A stretch of DNA of 64,000 nucleotides from Fibrobacter sp. (GCA_017412605.1 JAFPWY010000011.1:248001-312000); one strand, 5' to 3'; shown: positions 33,801 through 42,272, counted from the first letter of the stretch. Notes: generated by a model not told the origin, from the sequence alone. Translations and numbers: made by a program.

Positions 33801-36190
33801 GCCTTGATGTCGACTGTTTCGGTTGTCTTGATCTTTTTCTTCGTGTTGTTCTGCTTGTTCTGGATCTTGACGGTCGGCGGGTCTTCGATGACTTTCACGC
33901 GCAGCGTGTCGGCTGCCCTCTTTCCGTTCTTCTCGAAGTAGACGATGACCTTCTTGTCGCCGGGTGTATTCCAGTGGATGGACTCGTCTTCGCCAATCTT
34001 GACGCCGCTGTTGAAGCTACGGTTGCAGCCTTCGCCGATGGTCTTGATGGAAGGCGTGCCGCTTTCGCCTTCGCCCGGGTAGAAGAATATGGAGAACAGG
34101 ATTCTGTCGTCTATGGTGACGACGGTATCGTTTGAGGGCTTCTCGAAGAAGATGACCGGATCCTTGCCGAGAATGCCGAAGCGTACGATGTTCGACTTGA
34201 TTCCGCTCGGAGTTATAGCGTACATCTCGTACATCTTGCCGCTTTCCAAGTCGCCGATGTCCGATGCCTTGCTGTAGCGCAATGTATCCTTGAAATCCTT
34301 GATCTTGTGGCGGACCTTCTTGAATTTAGGAGCGTTCGATTCCCAAATCAAACTGTCGGCAATACTTGACTTGCTCAGCTCGGCCGTGAATGTGAACGCC
34401 TTGGAACTTTCTTGGATGGATGCCGCCTGGTTGTTGACCATGATGTGGATGGATGTCGCCTTCACGTAGAACGTAATCGTGGAGTCGCTCTTCCTTCCGG
34501 CGCTGTCCTTTGCGGCGATGTAGAACGTGTGCTTGCCGTCTTCCATCTTCTTGATGTCGACAACCCATGTGTTCTGGCTAAACGAATTGAACTTGAGCGT
34601 ATCGCCGTCCAGCGTGGCGACTGCGGATTTCACCTGTGAACCGTGGTCGTAGAATTTACCCTTCAACATGAGGTCTGAGGTGTTGATGGTGTCGGACGGA
34701 ATGTCGCTGAACACGATGACCGGGTCTGCAGTGTCCCTGAGCACGAGATTACCCAGGTTCTTGTCGCTGGAAACGTCTACGAACAGGCCGGTAAGGATGG
34801 TGTCCTTGAAGCCGTAGCCGGTGGTATCCATGGCGATCATGTCGTATGTGCCGGACTTGACCGAGATGGAGAATTGGCCGTTGTCGGAAGTGTGCGTGTA
34901 GTAACGGTTGCCGAGAGAATCCTGGAAAACGATGCGGATGCCTTCATGGTGTGACCAGCCTTCGTAGGTTACGTAGCCCATGAATGTGCCAGCCGTGTCC
35001 TTGAGGTTACCGTAGAAGAACTTCCACGGGCGCTTCGTTCCGTCCTTTTCCTTGATCTTGGCGGAATACACCGTGTCGTAGCCGTCGGTGACCCACACGT
35101 CCCAATAGAGCTTGCCGCTGAGGATGGTTTTCGGGTCCTTCAGGGTGACAATGACATTGCTGTCGTTGAGCTTTTTAGCTCTGGGCTCGTAGCTCTTTTC
35201 TTTTATGTTCTTGGCGATGAGGTCGTTGTCGGTGAGGACCGGCGGCGTGCCGTAGTTGTCCCTGCTCTTTGCTACGCGGATGAAGTAGCGCAGGGAGGCC
35301 GGATTGTCGACGTCGTTTGCCTTGTAGAAGAATGCGAAACGTTCATCGGTCCCGTAACGTCCGTCGTCTTTCGGGTCAAGCAGTTCGATGGTCGGGGGAG
35401 TGTTGAAGTGCAGGTTCACACTGTCGAGTGTTTCGTTGTCGTCGTCGTCGATGACGATGACGTAGATTTTCTGGTTGCCGTTCGACTTGATGTATGCCGA
35501 GTCAAATGGGATTGTAATCAACATCGAGTCGGTTCCTTCGACCGCCTTGACTTTCCAGTTCTTGGGCTTTTTCTTTCCGCTTGCGTCGAGGTCCACCTGG
35601 ATTTTCTTGATGGTGCCGAAGGAATCCAATGCAACGATGGGGAAGGTGATGTCGCTCTTGGCGCGAGTCCACAGCGTGTCCTTCGGGACGGTTAGGTACG
35701 GCGGCGTGTCGATGACGCGGATGAACTGGTCCTTGCCGGCCGTGTCCCTTGCGTTGTTGCCGTCGACGGCAATGAACAGGGGGCAGAATAGCTTACCCTT
35801 GTTGATGGGGCAGTTGTTTCCTTTGTCGCTTGTCTTGGTGAAGACCCACATTTCCTGCGTTGCGTTCTTGCTGACGATAGTGGAGTCGGGATTCTTGAAA
35901 GCCCAGGCGTAGCGGTAAATCTTGTCGGCATTGTACTTGAGGAAACCCATCAGGTAGATGGTGTCGTTGACGGTTACCGTGAGCGTGTCGTGGGCGATGA
36001 CGGAGTCCGGGTTGGACAAGTTCATGATGGAGTCCGCAAAAGCTTGTGGGTCCTTGAACGGTGTCCGGGACACGAAGACAACGGAATGGTTGTTTCGCAG
36101 GTTTACGTTTTCGCTGATGGAGGATTCCCTGGAGCAACCGCTCAGGGCTAGTAGGCAGATGGCAAAGGCCAGGAACACTCTTAAACGCAT
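30896..36190 (-). CDS. giant Ig/PKD-repeat lipoprotein (1764 aa)
   Basis: The start at 36190 gives a signal peptide ending in lipobox LSGC (Cys19). The mature protein is built of repeated beta-sandwich modules. Early ones resemble Ig/cadherin-like domains (DTLWTRAKSDITFPIVALDSFG). A carboxypeptidase-regulatory-like domain lies at about 395-480 (GYVTYEGWSHHEGIRIVF). From about 760 to 1180, PKD-like repeats carry a recurring R(V/A)TDDD...DT signature and one or two Cys each. The last 340 residues hold repeated WKNLG/AAYHNGSSW segments like a beta-propeller. Probably a cell-envelope scaffold or adhesin. The DUF6941 gene follows after 10 nt. Confidence 0.8.
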   Translation of the reverse strand: MRLRVFLAFAICLLALSGCSRESSISENVNLRNNHSVVFVSRTPFKDPQAFADSIMNLSNPDSVIAHDTLTVTVNDTIYLMGFLKYNADKIYRYAWAFKNPDSTIVSKNATQEMWVFTKTSDKGNNCPINKGKLFCPLFIAVDGNNARDTAGKDQFIRVIDTPPYLTVPKDTLWTRAKSDITFPIVALDSFGTIKKIQVDLDASGKKKPKNWKVKAVEGTDSMLITIPFDSAYIKSNGNQKIYVIVIDDDDNETLDSVNLHFNTPPTIELLDPKDDGRYGTDERFAFFYKANDVDNPASLRYFIRVAKSRDNYGTPPVLTDNDLIAKNIKEKSYEPRAKKLNDSNVIVTLKDPKTILSGKLYWDVWVTDGYDTVYSAKIKEKDGTKRPWKFFYGNLKDTAGTFMGYVTYEGWSHHEGIRIVFQDSLGNRYYTHTSDNGQFSISVKSGTYDMIAMDTTGYGFKDTILTGLFVDVSSDKNLGNLVLRDTADPVIVFSDIPSDTINTSDLMLKGKFYDHGSQVKSAVATLDGDTLKFNSFSQNTWVVDIKKMEDGKHTFYIAAKDSAGRKSDSTITFYVKATSIHIMVNNQAASIQESSKAFTFTAELSKSSIADSLIWESNAPKFKKVRHKIKDFKDTLRYSKASDIGDLESGKMYEMYAITPSGIKSNIVRFGILGKDPVIFFEKPSNDTVVTIDDRILFSIFFYPGEGESGTPSIKTIGEGCNRSFNSGVKIGEDESIHWNTPGDKKVIVYFEKNGKRAADTLRVKVIEDPPTVKIQNKQNNTKKKIKTTETVDIKAFDKFGTVKELKWTCSNNPITFDNDVTITEDDTVTAQITFTMPGTATSNYMCIVRATDDDNEYGYDTITYNIIEDKPYLLLDTHNATVKINTKVSLNGIAIDTLGQIVDYMFYCDSIKSHFANINENDWTHMSKLDTSISVPSVPCTWTCLVHIVDDDSLVAADSATYTVVLDPPWVQVSEDYKSVTIKDTVSLDARSGDGMGRIVKYEWGCAPKGSAINYSWSSKSTPRHDAIMPASAETDFRCVVRVTDDDGLTATDTTHIDVALAPPIVTVKHKEITTRPKYKINLDADAKDADNYDGEIVKREWSCGEPYEIPNNWKKVSSFDTSWKAPSNAVANYICVARATDDDGNTATDTTRVKFTTSTPIIQANVPIIYVNLGDVFDLNASINDAWQGVNWYSWQCFDTKGHAMEGEKKWAYHGDLYDIRTDTVSYIKDPTKLNGIDSLLCVISAEESSSDMVLKDTTVVKIMRQYPKGIISAADTVYLWSGDNTADNDAKYFYTTEWGGAHSEPGELADPSGNFEYRWQFSNVSTAFYVGNSNGSLDTSSYEFNNAFRRPTSEGSITISLDFRDSIPDGAATQAFYTRHSGPIKTRTVYFRKAWKNLAANGDTVITTSNVIVPPALTSLNDKPYVAYLKSATSVQAAYHNGSSWKNLGAAVSTSANITRVQLASNDNNVYMAIMTVDKKLSIYSSSGTSGWSMMGSALSADTNSFHLMAKSSGPLVLYLNSSSKKPYYASYSSSWNSTSISDKGCRNITGAFTSNGGWVAAYVDTTKTYSGFYALYDNGNNRKTRDKAIADSINKVNLTIDPSNNTAYLAFLSRKVEKYGPYVYRGTINSDNVNWKKDGAFGNPIVNRFAYRIQVTAKNGKTFVTFDDADRHSSAQTHVYQLVSSSWKLYGENELPYFKIEFFNQNGYYLRGSHPNITVDEHDDVYISMLAWENGNGGGNNFGPIVMKYAAKNWTVNDK

Positions 36191-36317
36191 ATCGATAAAC
36201 CTCGCGATGCTCAATATTTAGACATACATGTACGTAAATATAATTTATCTTTTTTGAGGCCGAAAAGTAATATCTTGTGGCCTAAAAAGTCGAAATCCGG
36301 TAGGAAATGAGGTTTTT

Positions 36318-37136
36318 ATGGAAATATTCCCGCTTTGGTACGGACTGATTGTGTTCTTCGTCATAGGGGCCTGCGTGGGCAGTTTCTATAACGTGGTCGT
36401 TTACCGCATGCCGCGCGGTATTTCCCTCATCAATCCGCCGTCGCACTGCCCGCTGTGCAAGAAGCGCATTCCCCTCTATTTGAACCTCCCTATCGTGGGC
36501 TGGTTAATCCTCCGAGGCAAGAGTGCCTGCTGCAAGCAACCCATCAGTCCCATATACCCGATAGGGGAGGCCTTGTGCGGGCTCCTGGGGGCGCTAGCCC
36601 TGTTTTCGACAAACTATTTTGTCGGTATGACGGGTAATGTTGCGGACTGGGCTTCTGCGCTCGCGATGTTCTGGCTCCTTTTGGGAATATATCCCGTCTG
36701 CGCAGTGGATTTTAAGTACAAATTAATTCCCGATACCATCTCGGTGGGCGGCATCGTGGCTGGCCTGCTCATTTCGCTGTTCCCGGGTGGCGTGACCCCG
36801 CTTGAAAGCCTGATTGGCGCAGTAGGTGCCGGTGGCGGGTTGTTCCTGTTGGGCTGGGTGGCGTCGAAGGTGCTCAAGAAAGAAGCGATGGGCTTTGGCG
36901 ATGTGAAACTCCTGGCGGGTTATGGGGCTCTCATGGGCTTTACTGGCGCTATCGAGGTGCTGGTCGTTGCCGCCGTGCTCGGGATTGTCGTGATGCTCCC
37001 TTGGGGCAAATTTCACAAGGGTGATGGTAGTGGCCAAATCCCGTTCGGGCCCTTCCTCGCCGTGGCTGCTCCGGTAATTTTCCTTTGGGGGGAGACTTTG
37101 CTGGAGCTTTATGTAAGGTTTGTTCTCGGGGAATAA
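36318..37136 (+). CDS. prepilin peptidase (type IV leader peptidase, A24)
   Basis: 272 aa inner-membrane aspartyl protease that cleaves and N-methylates type IV pilin or pseudopilin leaders. The N-terminal methylase-like part has GSFYNVVVYR and the C44-P-L-C47 pair. The second Cys pair is altered: GKSACC instead of the usual CxxC, so Ser69 replaces one cysteine. The two catalytic aspartates are in VDFKYKLIPD and GFGDVKLLAGYG. Size and about seven or eight hydrophobic segments fit PilD/GspO. No pilin genes are nearby. Confidence 0.93.
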   Translation: MEIFPLWYGLIVFFVIGACVGSFYNVVVYRMPRGISLINPPSHCPLCKKRIPLYLNLPIVGWLILRGKSACCKQPISPIYPIGEALCGLLGALALFSTNYFVGMTGNVADWASALAMFWLLLGIYPVCAVDFKYKLIPDTISVGGIVAGLLISLFPGGVTPLESLIGAVGAGGGLFLLGWVASKVLKKEAMGFGDVKLLAGYGALMGFTGAIEVLVVAAVLGIVVMLPWGKFHKGDGSGQIPFGPFLAVAAPVIFLWGETLLELYVRFVLGE

Positions 37137-37163
37137 AAAAACACCGGCGTTTGAACCGGTGTT
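37134..37163 (-). terminator. shared terminator between converging prepilin peptidase and beta-barrel genes
   Basis: AACACCGG and CCGGTGTT form an 8-bp stem with an 8-nt loop. A T-run follows on the minus strand (seven T). On the plus strand the T-run is short, so it serves mainly the minus-strand gene. Confidence 0.85.
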
Positions 37164-37189
37164 CTGCGAAAATCCGCAATTCCTTTGGA

Positions 37190-37822
37190 TTAGAGGAAGA
37201 ACCAGATCAGGTTGACTCGCGTAGCGAGGCCCAAGCTGAGCTTGTCGATATCGTTGTTGCCTTCCGAACGCCACTGATACTTGATGTCGAAGCCGACCTT
37301 TCCGTTGATGGAGAAGTTCTTGATGATTTCGGCGCGCATGCCGAACATGGGCTCGATGTCAAGTTGGTTGTTGTCTTCGCCCCAGTGGGTGAAGATGATG
37401 TCGCCGCCCACGGAAATCGGGAGGAGCGACTGGAAGAAGATATCGAAGCCGGCACCGAGAGCGACCTGCGTATAGCCGTCGTCAGCATCAATCTTGTTAC
37501 CAGCAGCGTCTTCTCCACCGGTGTCACCGACAATGTTGATACCGAAGATTGCCGTCAATTCCATGTTTTCGGCAAGTCTGAACACGAGACCCATGCGCTG
37601 GAGATCGCCGAAGAGGCTGACGAGGTCGAGGTTGACACCCAGGAAGCCTTCGCCGCCTTCAGCCTTTTTAGCCTTGGCTGCCGGAGCGGAATAGGAGGAC
37701 GATGTGGTGGATTCGGCCACGGCACGCGGGCTGTCTTCTTCGTATTCGTCGTCGTCGTCCTGGGCGTAGCTGTAGCTGCACAGGGACATTGCCATCAGGG
37801 CAGCAAGGAAAATTTTTTTCAT
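37190..37822 (-). CDS. outer-membrane beta-barrel-like protein
   Basis: 210 aa with a clear signal peptide (cut near YSYA-QDD). Next come an acidic stretch and an Ala/Ser-rich linker (about 20-55). The remainder has alternating amphipathic strands (GFLGVNLDLVSLFG, MGLVFRLAENMEL, LSLGLATRVNLIWFFL) typical of small 8-strand barrels and ending in an aromatic-rich C-terminus. Family not identified. The start at 37822 is preceded by AAGGAGTT, a good ribosome binding site. Confidence 0.75.
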   Translation of the reverse strand: MKKIFLAALMAMSLCSYSYAQDDDDEYEEDSPRAVAESTTSSSYSAPAAKAKKAEGGEGFLGVNLDLVSLFGDLQRMGLVFRLAENMELTAIFGINIVGDTGGEDAAGNKIDADDGYTQVALGAGFDIFFQSLLPISVGGDIIFTHWGEDNNQLDIEPMFGMRAEIIKNFSINGKVGFDIKYQWRSEGNNDIDKLSLGLATRVNLIWFFL

Positions 37823-37945
37823 AATAACTCCTTTAATGAACAGATATTAATGTTAATGAATATAGATAATTCCGCTTGGATAGAAAAACTGGCGATGGTA
37901 AAAAAAGATTAAGCACGAAAATTGAGCAAAAAAAGCCGTTTTTCC

Positions 37946-40519
37946 CTAAAATTCAATGGAATGTTTACGAATCAGGTAGCGTCTCGAGGATTCGTTGAGG
38001 TTGCTGGGGTCGAACGATTCTCCCATGAGGGCCGCGAAAATGCTGAACGGGCTTGCGGTCGCGCCCTGCTCGTTGCACTTGATGCGGGCGAATATCGTGC
38101 CTTCGCGAATTTCGACATCGAGGACGTGCTCGTTCAGGTCGAGTTCCTTGCCGCGGTGGTTCGTGACCACGGGGAGTTGCTTGGCCTGGAAGCGTTCCAG
38201 TATTCCTTCGGGGATGGATTCGGGCGTGAAACTGTAGACCATGGCCTTGGGGAAGTGCTTGCTGAGTTTTTCCTTCAAGGGCTCGATGTTCACGATTTCC
38301 ATGCCGCGCGGGAATGGTGCGCTGAGCTGCGCCTTGATTTTCGGAAGGTTCTCGGGCGAAATGTCGAGCGGTTGCAAAAGCTCGACGCTGATGATTTCGC
38401 AGTAGGTCTCGACGCCTAGCGGCAGCGCTCCCATGTTCACGATGCGCGGCTTGGGGCTGAAGCCCTCGCTGAACTTGATGGGGATTCCAGCGCACAGGAA
38501 GGTTCGCTCGAAGAAGCTGAGCATGTTCTGGTGCGGCAGGAAGCGGCTGATGCCGGTCTTCTTGAAAGTAATCTTGTAGCTGTAGCTGACTTTTTGGCTC
38601 GGGCGGCGTTCGACGACCAGCTTCTTGATTTCTTCGGGGGTGCGGCTCGGGGCCTTGTGGCGCACCGGATCGTCGGCGAGCTTGATTTCGGCTCCGAATC
38701 CGGGAATGCCGCACTTTTGGCAGTCGCCCCACTTGCAGTTGGGCACGGGCGCGCTGTTTGGGTCGAAAGCCTTCTCCCATTCGCGGCGCAGGTACTGCTT
38801 GCTCGTGCCGGCATGGATGAAATCCCACGGGAACACTTCGTCCTTCTCGCGTTCGCGGTACACCCAGCTTGTGTCGTAGCCGCATTCTTCCCATACCTCT
38901 AGCCATTTGTTGTAGTCAAAGCGGTAGGCGTCACTTTCGAAGATGATTCCCTTCTTGTAGGCGGCATAGATGACAGGGGCAAGCGTGCGGTCGCCGCGGC
39001 TGTACACGGCTTCGAGGAAGCTTGTTTCCCAGCTCGCCCAGTTGATTTTCACGTTCGGGTGCTTGTAGAACTTTTCGCGCACGTAGCGGATGTGCTTGAG
39101 TGCCGTCTCCTTGTCCATGTAGGGCGCCCACTGCAGCCCGGTGAACGATTTCGGGATGAGGATGCCGATGGAGACCGCAATCTGGATGCCGCGGTTGTAC
39201 TTGCGCCCGATTTTGACGAGGTTGAAGATAAGGTCGCAGAAGGCCTGCATGTCGGCTTCGTTCTCGGTCGGGAAGCCAATCATCGTGTAGAGCTTGATCT
39301 TGTTGAACCCGCTAGAGAAGGCGTGCTCTGCCGCGTCGTACATGTCCTGGTCGCTGATGGTCTTGTTGATCATCTTGCGGATGCGCTCCGACCCGGTTTC
39401 CGGGGCGAAGGTGGCGCTTCGCCCACCTTTCAGGGCTGCGATTTTCCCGGCGAGCGTTTGTCCGAAACTGTTCACGCGGATGCTCGGCAGGCTCACGTCC
39501 ACGGTGTCAAAAAACGGGTCGTCGATGATGGAGTCGGTGAGGGCCTCGACCGGCTTGTAGTCGGCGGTCGAAAGCGAGAGAAGCCCGAGCTCGCGCTCGC
39601 CCGTGGCGCGTATGCCAGCCTTCGCGATGTCGAGTACGTCGTCGGGATCGAGCTCGCGGCAGGGCCTGTACCAGATGCCCGCCTGGCAGAACCGGCAGCC
39701 CTGTGCGCATCCGCGCATGACCTCGACGCTGAAGCGGTTGTGGACCAGGTGCATGTTCGCGATGAGGTTCTTGACGGGGTAGTCCTTGGGATCCATCACG
39801 GGGATGAACAGGCGGCGCACGCCGTTGGTATGTTCGTAGCTGCCCTTGGCAGGTTCAGCCGGGACAATCATCCCGAATTCATTTTTCACGACGGGGCGAA
39901 GGCTCGGGACGTACACACCGTCTATTTTGGACAAATTTGTAAGGATTTCCTGACGGGAAAGGCCTGCCTTGCGTCCTTCGCCGACGCAGCGCAGGAACTG
40001 CACCATCACCTTTTCGCCGTCTCCGATCATGAAGGCGTCGAAGAAGTCCGCGACCGGCTCGGGGTTCGCCATGGCCGGGCCGCCGGCCACCACGATGGGG
40101 TCTTCTTCCTTGCGGTCCTTTTGCCATGCCGGGATGCGCGAAAGTTCCAGCACGTAGGGCACGTTGGTAAAGTTCAGTTCCGTCTGCAGCGTAATGCCGA
40201 TGACCTCGAACTCGCTTACGGGCGTGTAGCTTGCGTGCGTGTACAGCGGGATGTCGTACCGCTCCATCTCCTTGGCCATGTCGTCCCACGGGGCAAAGGC
40301 CACTTCACAGAGCAGGTCGGGCTCGCGGTTCACCACGTGGTACAGGATGCGCATGCCGTTGTTGCTCATGCCGATTTCGTAGGTGTCCGGGAACACGAAC
40401 GCCATGCGGGCGAGCATCTTGGAATGGTCTTTTACGACACTATTCGCCTCGCCGCCCATGTATCTTGCAGGGGATTCGACGGCGGGGAGGGCTAGCGCAA
40501 TCTTTTCGAGGAGGGTCAT
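37946..40519 (-). CDS. radical SAM protein with B12-binding-like N-domain fused to DUF2344
   Basis: 857 aa. It matches the architecture of the uncharacterised TIGR03960 radical SAM family joined to a TIGR03936/DUF2344 domain. The N-terminal part (about 30-230) has a B12-binding-like fold (MAFVFPDTYEIGMSN, GGPAMANPEP). The radical SAM core has the cluster motif RGCAQGCRFCQAG (C-x3-C-x2-C, about residues 271-278). The C-terminal part (from about 640, KITFKKTGISRFLPHQNML) is the DUF2344 domain. It is often encoded near RNase G/L21/L27, but not here. The start at 40519 is taken because the family N-terminus begins there. A TAAATT box lies 7 nt upstream and no Shine-Dalgarno is seen. The substrate is unknown; an RNA or ribosome target is inference from gene context elsewhere. 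Confidence 0.9.
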   Translation of the reverse strand: MTLLEKIALALPAVESPARYMGGEANSVVKDHSKMLARMAFVFPDTYEIGMSNNGMRILYHVVNREPDLLCEVAFAPWDDMAKEMERYDIPLYTHASYTPVSEFEVIGITLQTELNFTNVPYVLELSRIPAWQKDRKEEDPIVVAGGPAMANPEPVADFFDAFMIGDGEKVMVQFLRCVGEGRKAGLSRQEILTNLSKIDGVYVPSLRPVVKNEFGMIVPAEPAKGSYEHTNGVRRLFIPVMDPKDYPVKNLIANMHLVHNRFSVEVMRGCAQGCRFCQAGIWYRPCRELDPDDVLDIAKAGIRATGERELGLLSLSTADYKPVEALTDSIIDDPFFDTVDVSLPSIRVNSFGQTLAGKIAALKGGRSATFAPETGSERIRKMINKTISDQDMYDAAEHAFSSGFNKIKLYTMIGFPTENEADMQAFCDLIFNLVKIGRKYNRGIQIAVSIGILIPKSFTGLQWAPYMDKETALKHIRYVREKFYKHPNVKINWASWETSFLEAVYSRGDRTLAPVIYAAYKKGIIFESDAYRFDYNKWLEVWEECGYDTSWVYREREKDEVFPWDFIHAGTSKQYLRREWEKAFDPNSAPVPNCKWGDCQKCGIPGFGAEIKLADDPVRHKAPSRTPEEIKKLVVERRPSQKVSYSYKITFKKTGISRFLPHQNMLSFFERTFLCAGIPIKFSEGFSPKPRIVNMGALPLGVETYCEIISVELLQPLDISPENLPKIKAQLSAPFPRGMEIVNIEPLKEKLSKHFPKAMVYSFTPESIPEGILERFQAKQLPVVTNHRGKELDLNEHVLDVEIREGTIFARIKCNEQGATASPFSIFAALMGESFDPSNLNESSRRYLIRKHSIEF

Positions 40520-40524
40520 AATCC

Positions 40525-40555
40525 CAAATTTAGCTAAAATGGGGCCGTTTTCAAA
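40525..40555 (-). promoter_or_regulatory. Bacteroidota-style promoter (TTTG, 19 nt, TAAATTTG) of the radical SAM gene
   Basis: On the minus strand TTTG (plus 40552-40555) is followed after 19 nt by TAAATTTG (plus 40525-40532). This equals the Bacteroidota -33/-7 consensus and spacing. The TAAATT core lies 7 nt before the ATG. Confidence 0.55.
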
Positions 40556-40592
40556 AAAAACACCCTTTTTTCGCAAATTTTGTGTGAAAACG
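40546..40592. promoter_or_regulatory. inverted repeat in the divergent promoter region
   Basis: CGTTTTCA (40546-40553) and TGAAAACG (40585-40592) are perfect inverses 31 nt apart between the divergent radical SAM and GGDEF genes. The left arm overlaps the -33 TTTG of the radical SAM gene. Confidence 0.4.
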
Positions 40593-40614
40593 CTATTTTT
40601 TTTTGTAGAAAAAG

Positions 40615-40620
40615 TAAATT
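40615..40620 (+). promoter_or_regulatory. possible -10 box (TAAATT) of the degenerate-GGDEF gene
   Basis: TAAATT ends 7 nt before the ATG at 40628, and no Shine-Dalgarno is visible between them. Confidence 0.4.
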
Positions 40621-40627
40621 TATTGGC

Positions 40628-42019
40628 ATGAGCGTTGTCATTTTCATCATTTGGCTTGTGGCCTTTATTGGCGGCGTGCTCGCTGCCTATTTTGTCCCTG
40701 CAAATGTCCTCTCGATGGACTTGAAGTTTGTCTTTATTGGAGCGTGGGGTTCCGTACTGGGAGTCGTGCTCTTTTGCATCTGCAAGAAGAAACTTGCCAA
40801 CGCCGAGGCCGATTTCTCTTCTGCCCTGAATTCCCTGAGGCAGTCCCAGAGTCCGCGCACCCAGTATTTGCCCGTCGTGAATCCCGGTAACCCGGAATTC
40901 CCGCCCAAGCCCGTCGCTCCGAGAGCTCCGGAACCTCCGTCTTCGATGGGACTCCCTCCGGGAGCCGTTCCCGCCAAGGATGCGCTCGCCGCTCTCAACC
41001 CCAAAAAACCGCCTGTCCTTTTCCCGCTCGAAGCCTGGGCCCCGTTCTGCAAGGATATCCTCAAGAACCGCCCGTTCTCGGAAGTGGTCGCCTCGTTTGG
41101 CAACGCGCTGCCTAAGTTCTTCCCGAAATCCAGCGGAATACTTTATATGTACGGCGGCACCCAGACCGAACTCCACAAGATTCTTTCGTTCGGTGACTAT
41201 ACCATTAGCGACGACACGATCATGCCTGCGGAATGCGCTAGCTTCAACAAGGGCGAGATTGTCGTGACCGACTTTGCGAAGCCGTCCCTTTCCGGAGGTT
41301 GTACGCACTTGCACCACCATCCGCACGGTGTTTCGTTCTGTGCCCCGATCGAAGGCTTCGAGGAACATTTCGGTATCCTCTCCGTCCAGACGGACGCATT
41401 GCCCGAGGGCGAGAACGTGGATCTGTGGAAGTCTAAGGTGAGCGTCATTGCTGCCGTGTTCGGGCTGTACGTGGCGAACCAGAACATGAGCATCCGGTTC
41501 CAGCAGCACAGCATCCGCGATTCACTGACCGGACTATTCAACAAGCGCTACATGGAAGAATCCCTGCGCCGCGAAATTGCTGCGGCAAGACGCCGCAAGG
41601 CCCCTATCGGCGTCATCATGATGTATCCGGATGCGGTTTCCAGTATCCAGAAGACTCGTGGCCGTCACGCCGTGGAACAGATGCTGTGGGAACTTGGCCA
41701 GCGTATCCCGGGATTCATCCGCTACGAGGACATTCCTTGCCGTTGCGACGGCGATGCCATCTGCGTCATTTTGCCTGGAGCGGACTTCAAGATTACCCGA
41801 GCCCGCGCCGAGAAAATCCGCTACGAGATTTCCCAGCTGCAGATTGCCTATGGCGATGCCATCCTCGCGACGACGCTCAGTATCGGTGTGACTGTGGCCC
41901 TGCCCGGTGCGGAAAACAGCGCCGAGGCCCTGCTATCCCGCGTCGAGGAGGCGATGAACTTCGCCGTGAACGCCGGCATGAACCGCGTCGTCATCGACGA
42001 AACCATGCAGGGCGGCTAG
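40628..42019 (+). CDS. membrane protein with GAF-like and degenerate GGDEF domain
   Basis: 463 aa. Two N-terminal transmembrane helices (about 2-25 and 32-52) are followed by a Pro-rich linker. A GAF-like sensor region spans about 130-300 and a GGDEF-fold domain about 300-460, beginning with the typical RDSLTGLFNKRYMEESL. The active-site signature is altered: CDGDAICVI stands where R(Y)GGDEF is expected, so diguanylate cyclase activity is unlikely. It may bind c-di-GMP or GTP, or act as a scaffold. Divergent from the radical SAM gene with short promoter-like boxes on both sides. Confidence 0.85.
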   Translation: MSVVIFIIWLVAFIGGVLAAYFVPANVLSMDLKFVFIGAWGSVLGVVLFCICKKKLANAEADFSSALNSLRQSQSPRTQYLPVVNPGNPEFPPKPVAPRAPEPPSSMGLPPGAVPAKDALAALNPKKPPVLFPLEAWAPFCKDILKNRPFSEVVASFGNALPKFFPKSSGILYMYGGTQTELHKILSFGDYTISDDTIMPAECASFNKGEIVVTDFAKPSLSGGCTHLHHHPHGVSFCAPIEGFEEHFGILSVQTDALPEGENVDLWKSKVSVIAAVFGLYVANQNMSIRFQQHSIRDSLTGLFNKRYMEESLRREIAAARRRKAPIGVIMMYPDAVSSIQKTRGRHAVEQMLWELGQRIPGFIRYEDIPCRCDGDAICVILPGADFKITRARAEKIRYEISQLQIAYGDAILATTLSIGVTVALPGAENSAEALLSRVEEAMNFAVNAGMNRVVIDETMQGG

Positions 42020-42049
42020 CTCTATCCCGAAAAATTTGTGGAAAACAAA

Positions 42050-42082
42050 AAATACCCCGACAGAATCGGGGTATTTGATTTT
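42050..42082 (+). terminator. terminator after the degenerate-GGDEF gene
   Basis: AAATACCCCGA, loop CAGAA, TCGGGGTATTT, then GATTTTT. An 11-bp perfect stem. Confidence 0.88.
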
Positions 42083-42266
42083 TGGGGTTAGGAGGAGAAC
42101 AAAGAGTTCTTGTACATTAATATACCTACCCCCAAAGCTTCTCGGGTATATTTCTGTAAGTTTTCCAAAAAAGGTGTTGAGTATTTCTCAATTTTCCAAA
42201 ATTGCCTTTTTTTCACGATTTGACGTACTTTTGACTCGTCTGAATCCTGCAACGTTGTATTTTTTC

Positions 42267-42272
42267 TACATT
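42267..42272 (+). promoter_or_regulatory. possible -10 box (TACATT) of the 42280 gene
   Basis: TTTTTCTACATTTC lies with TACATT ending 7 nt before the ATG at 42280. No Shine-Dalgarno is visible. An almost identical TTTTTCTACATT precedes polA. Confidence 0.4.

Noticed and set aside
39059-40495. 478-aa plus-strand open frame opposite the radical SAM gene
   Set aside because: Antisense to the conserved radical SAM motifs; no recognisable domain.
40520-41509. Upstream extension of the radical SAM frame to 1187 aa
   Set aside because: The added 330 codons lie antisense to the GGDEF gene and lack domain signatures. The family N-terminus starts at 40519.
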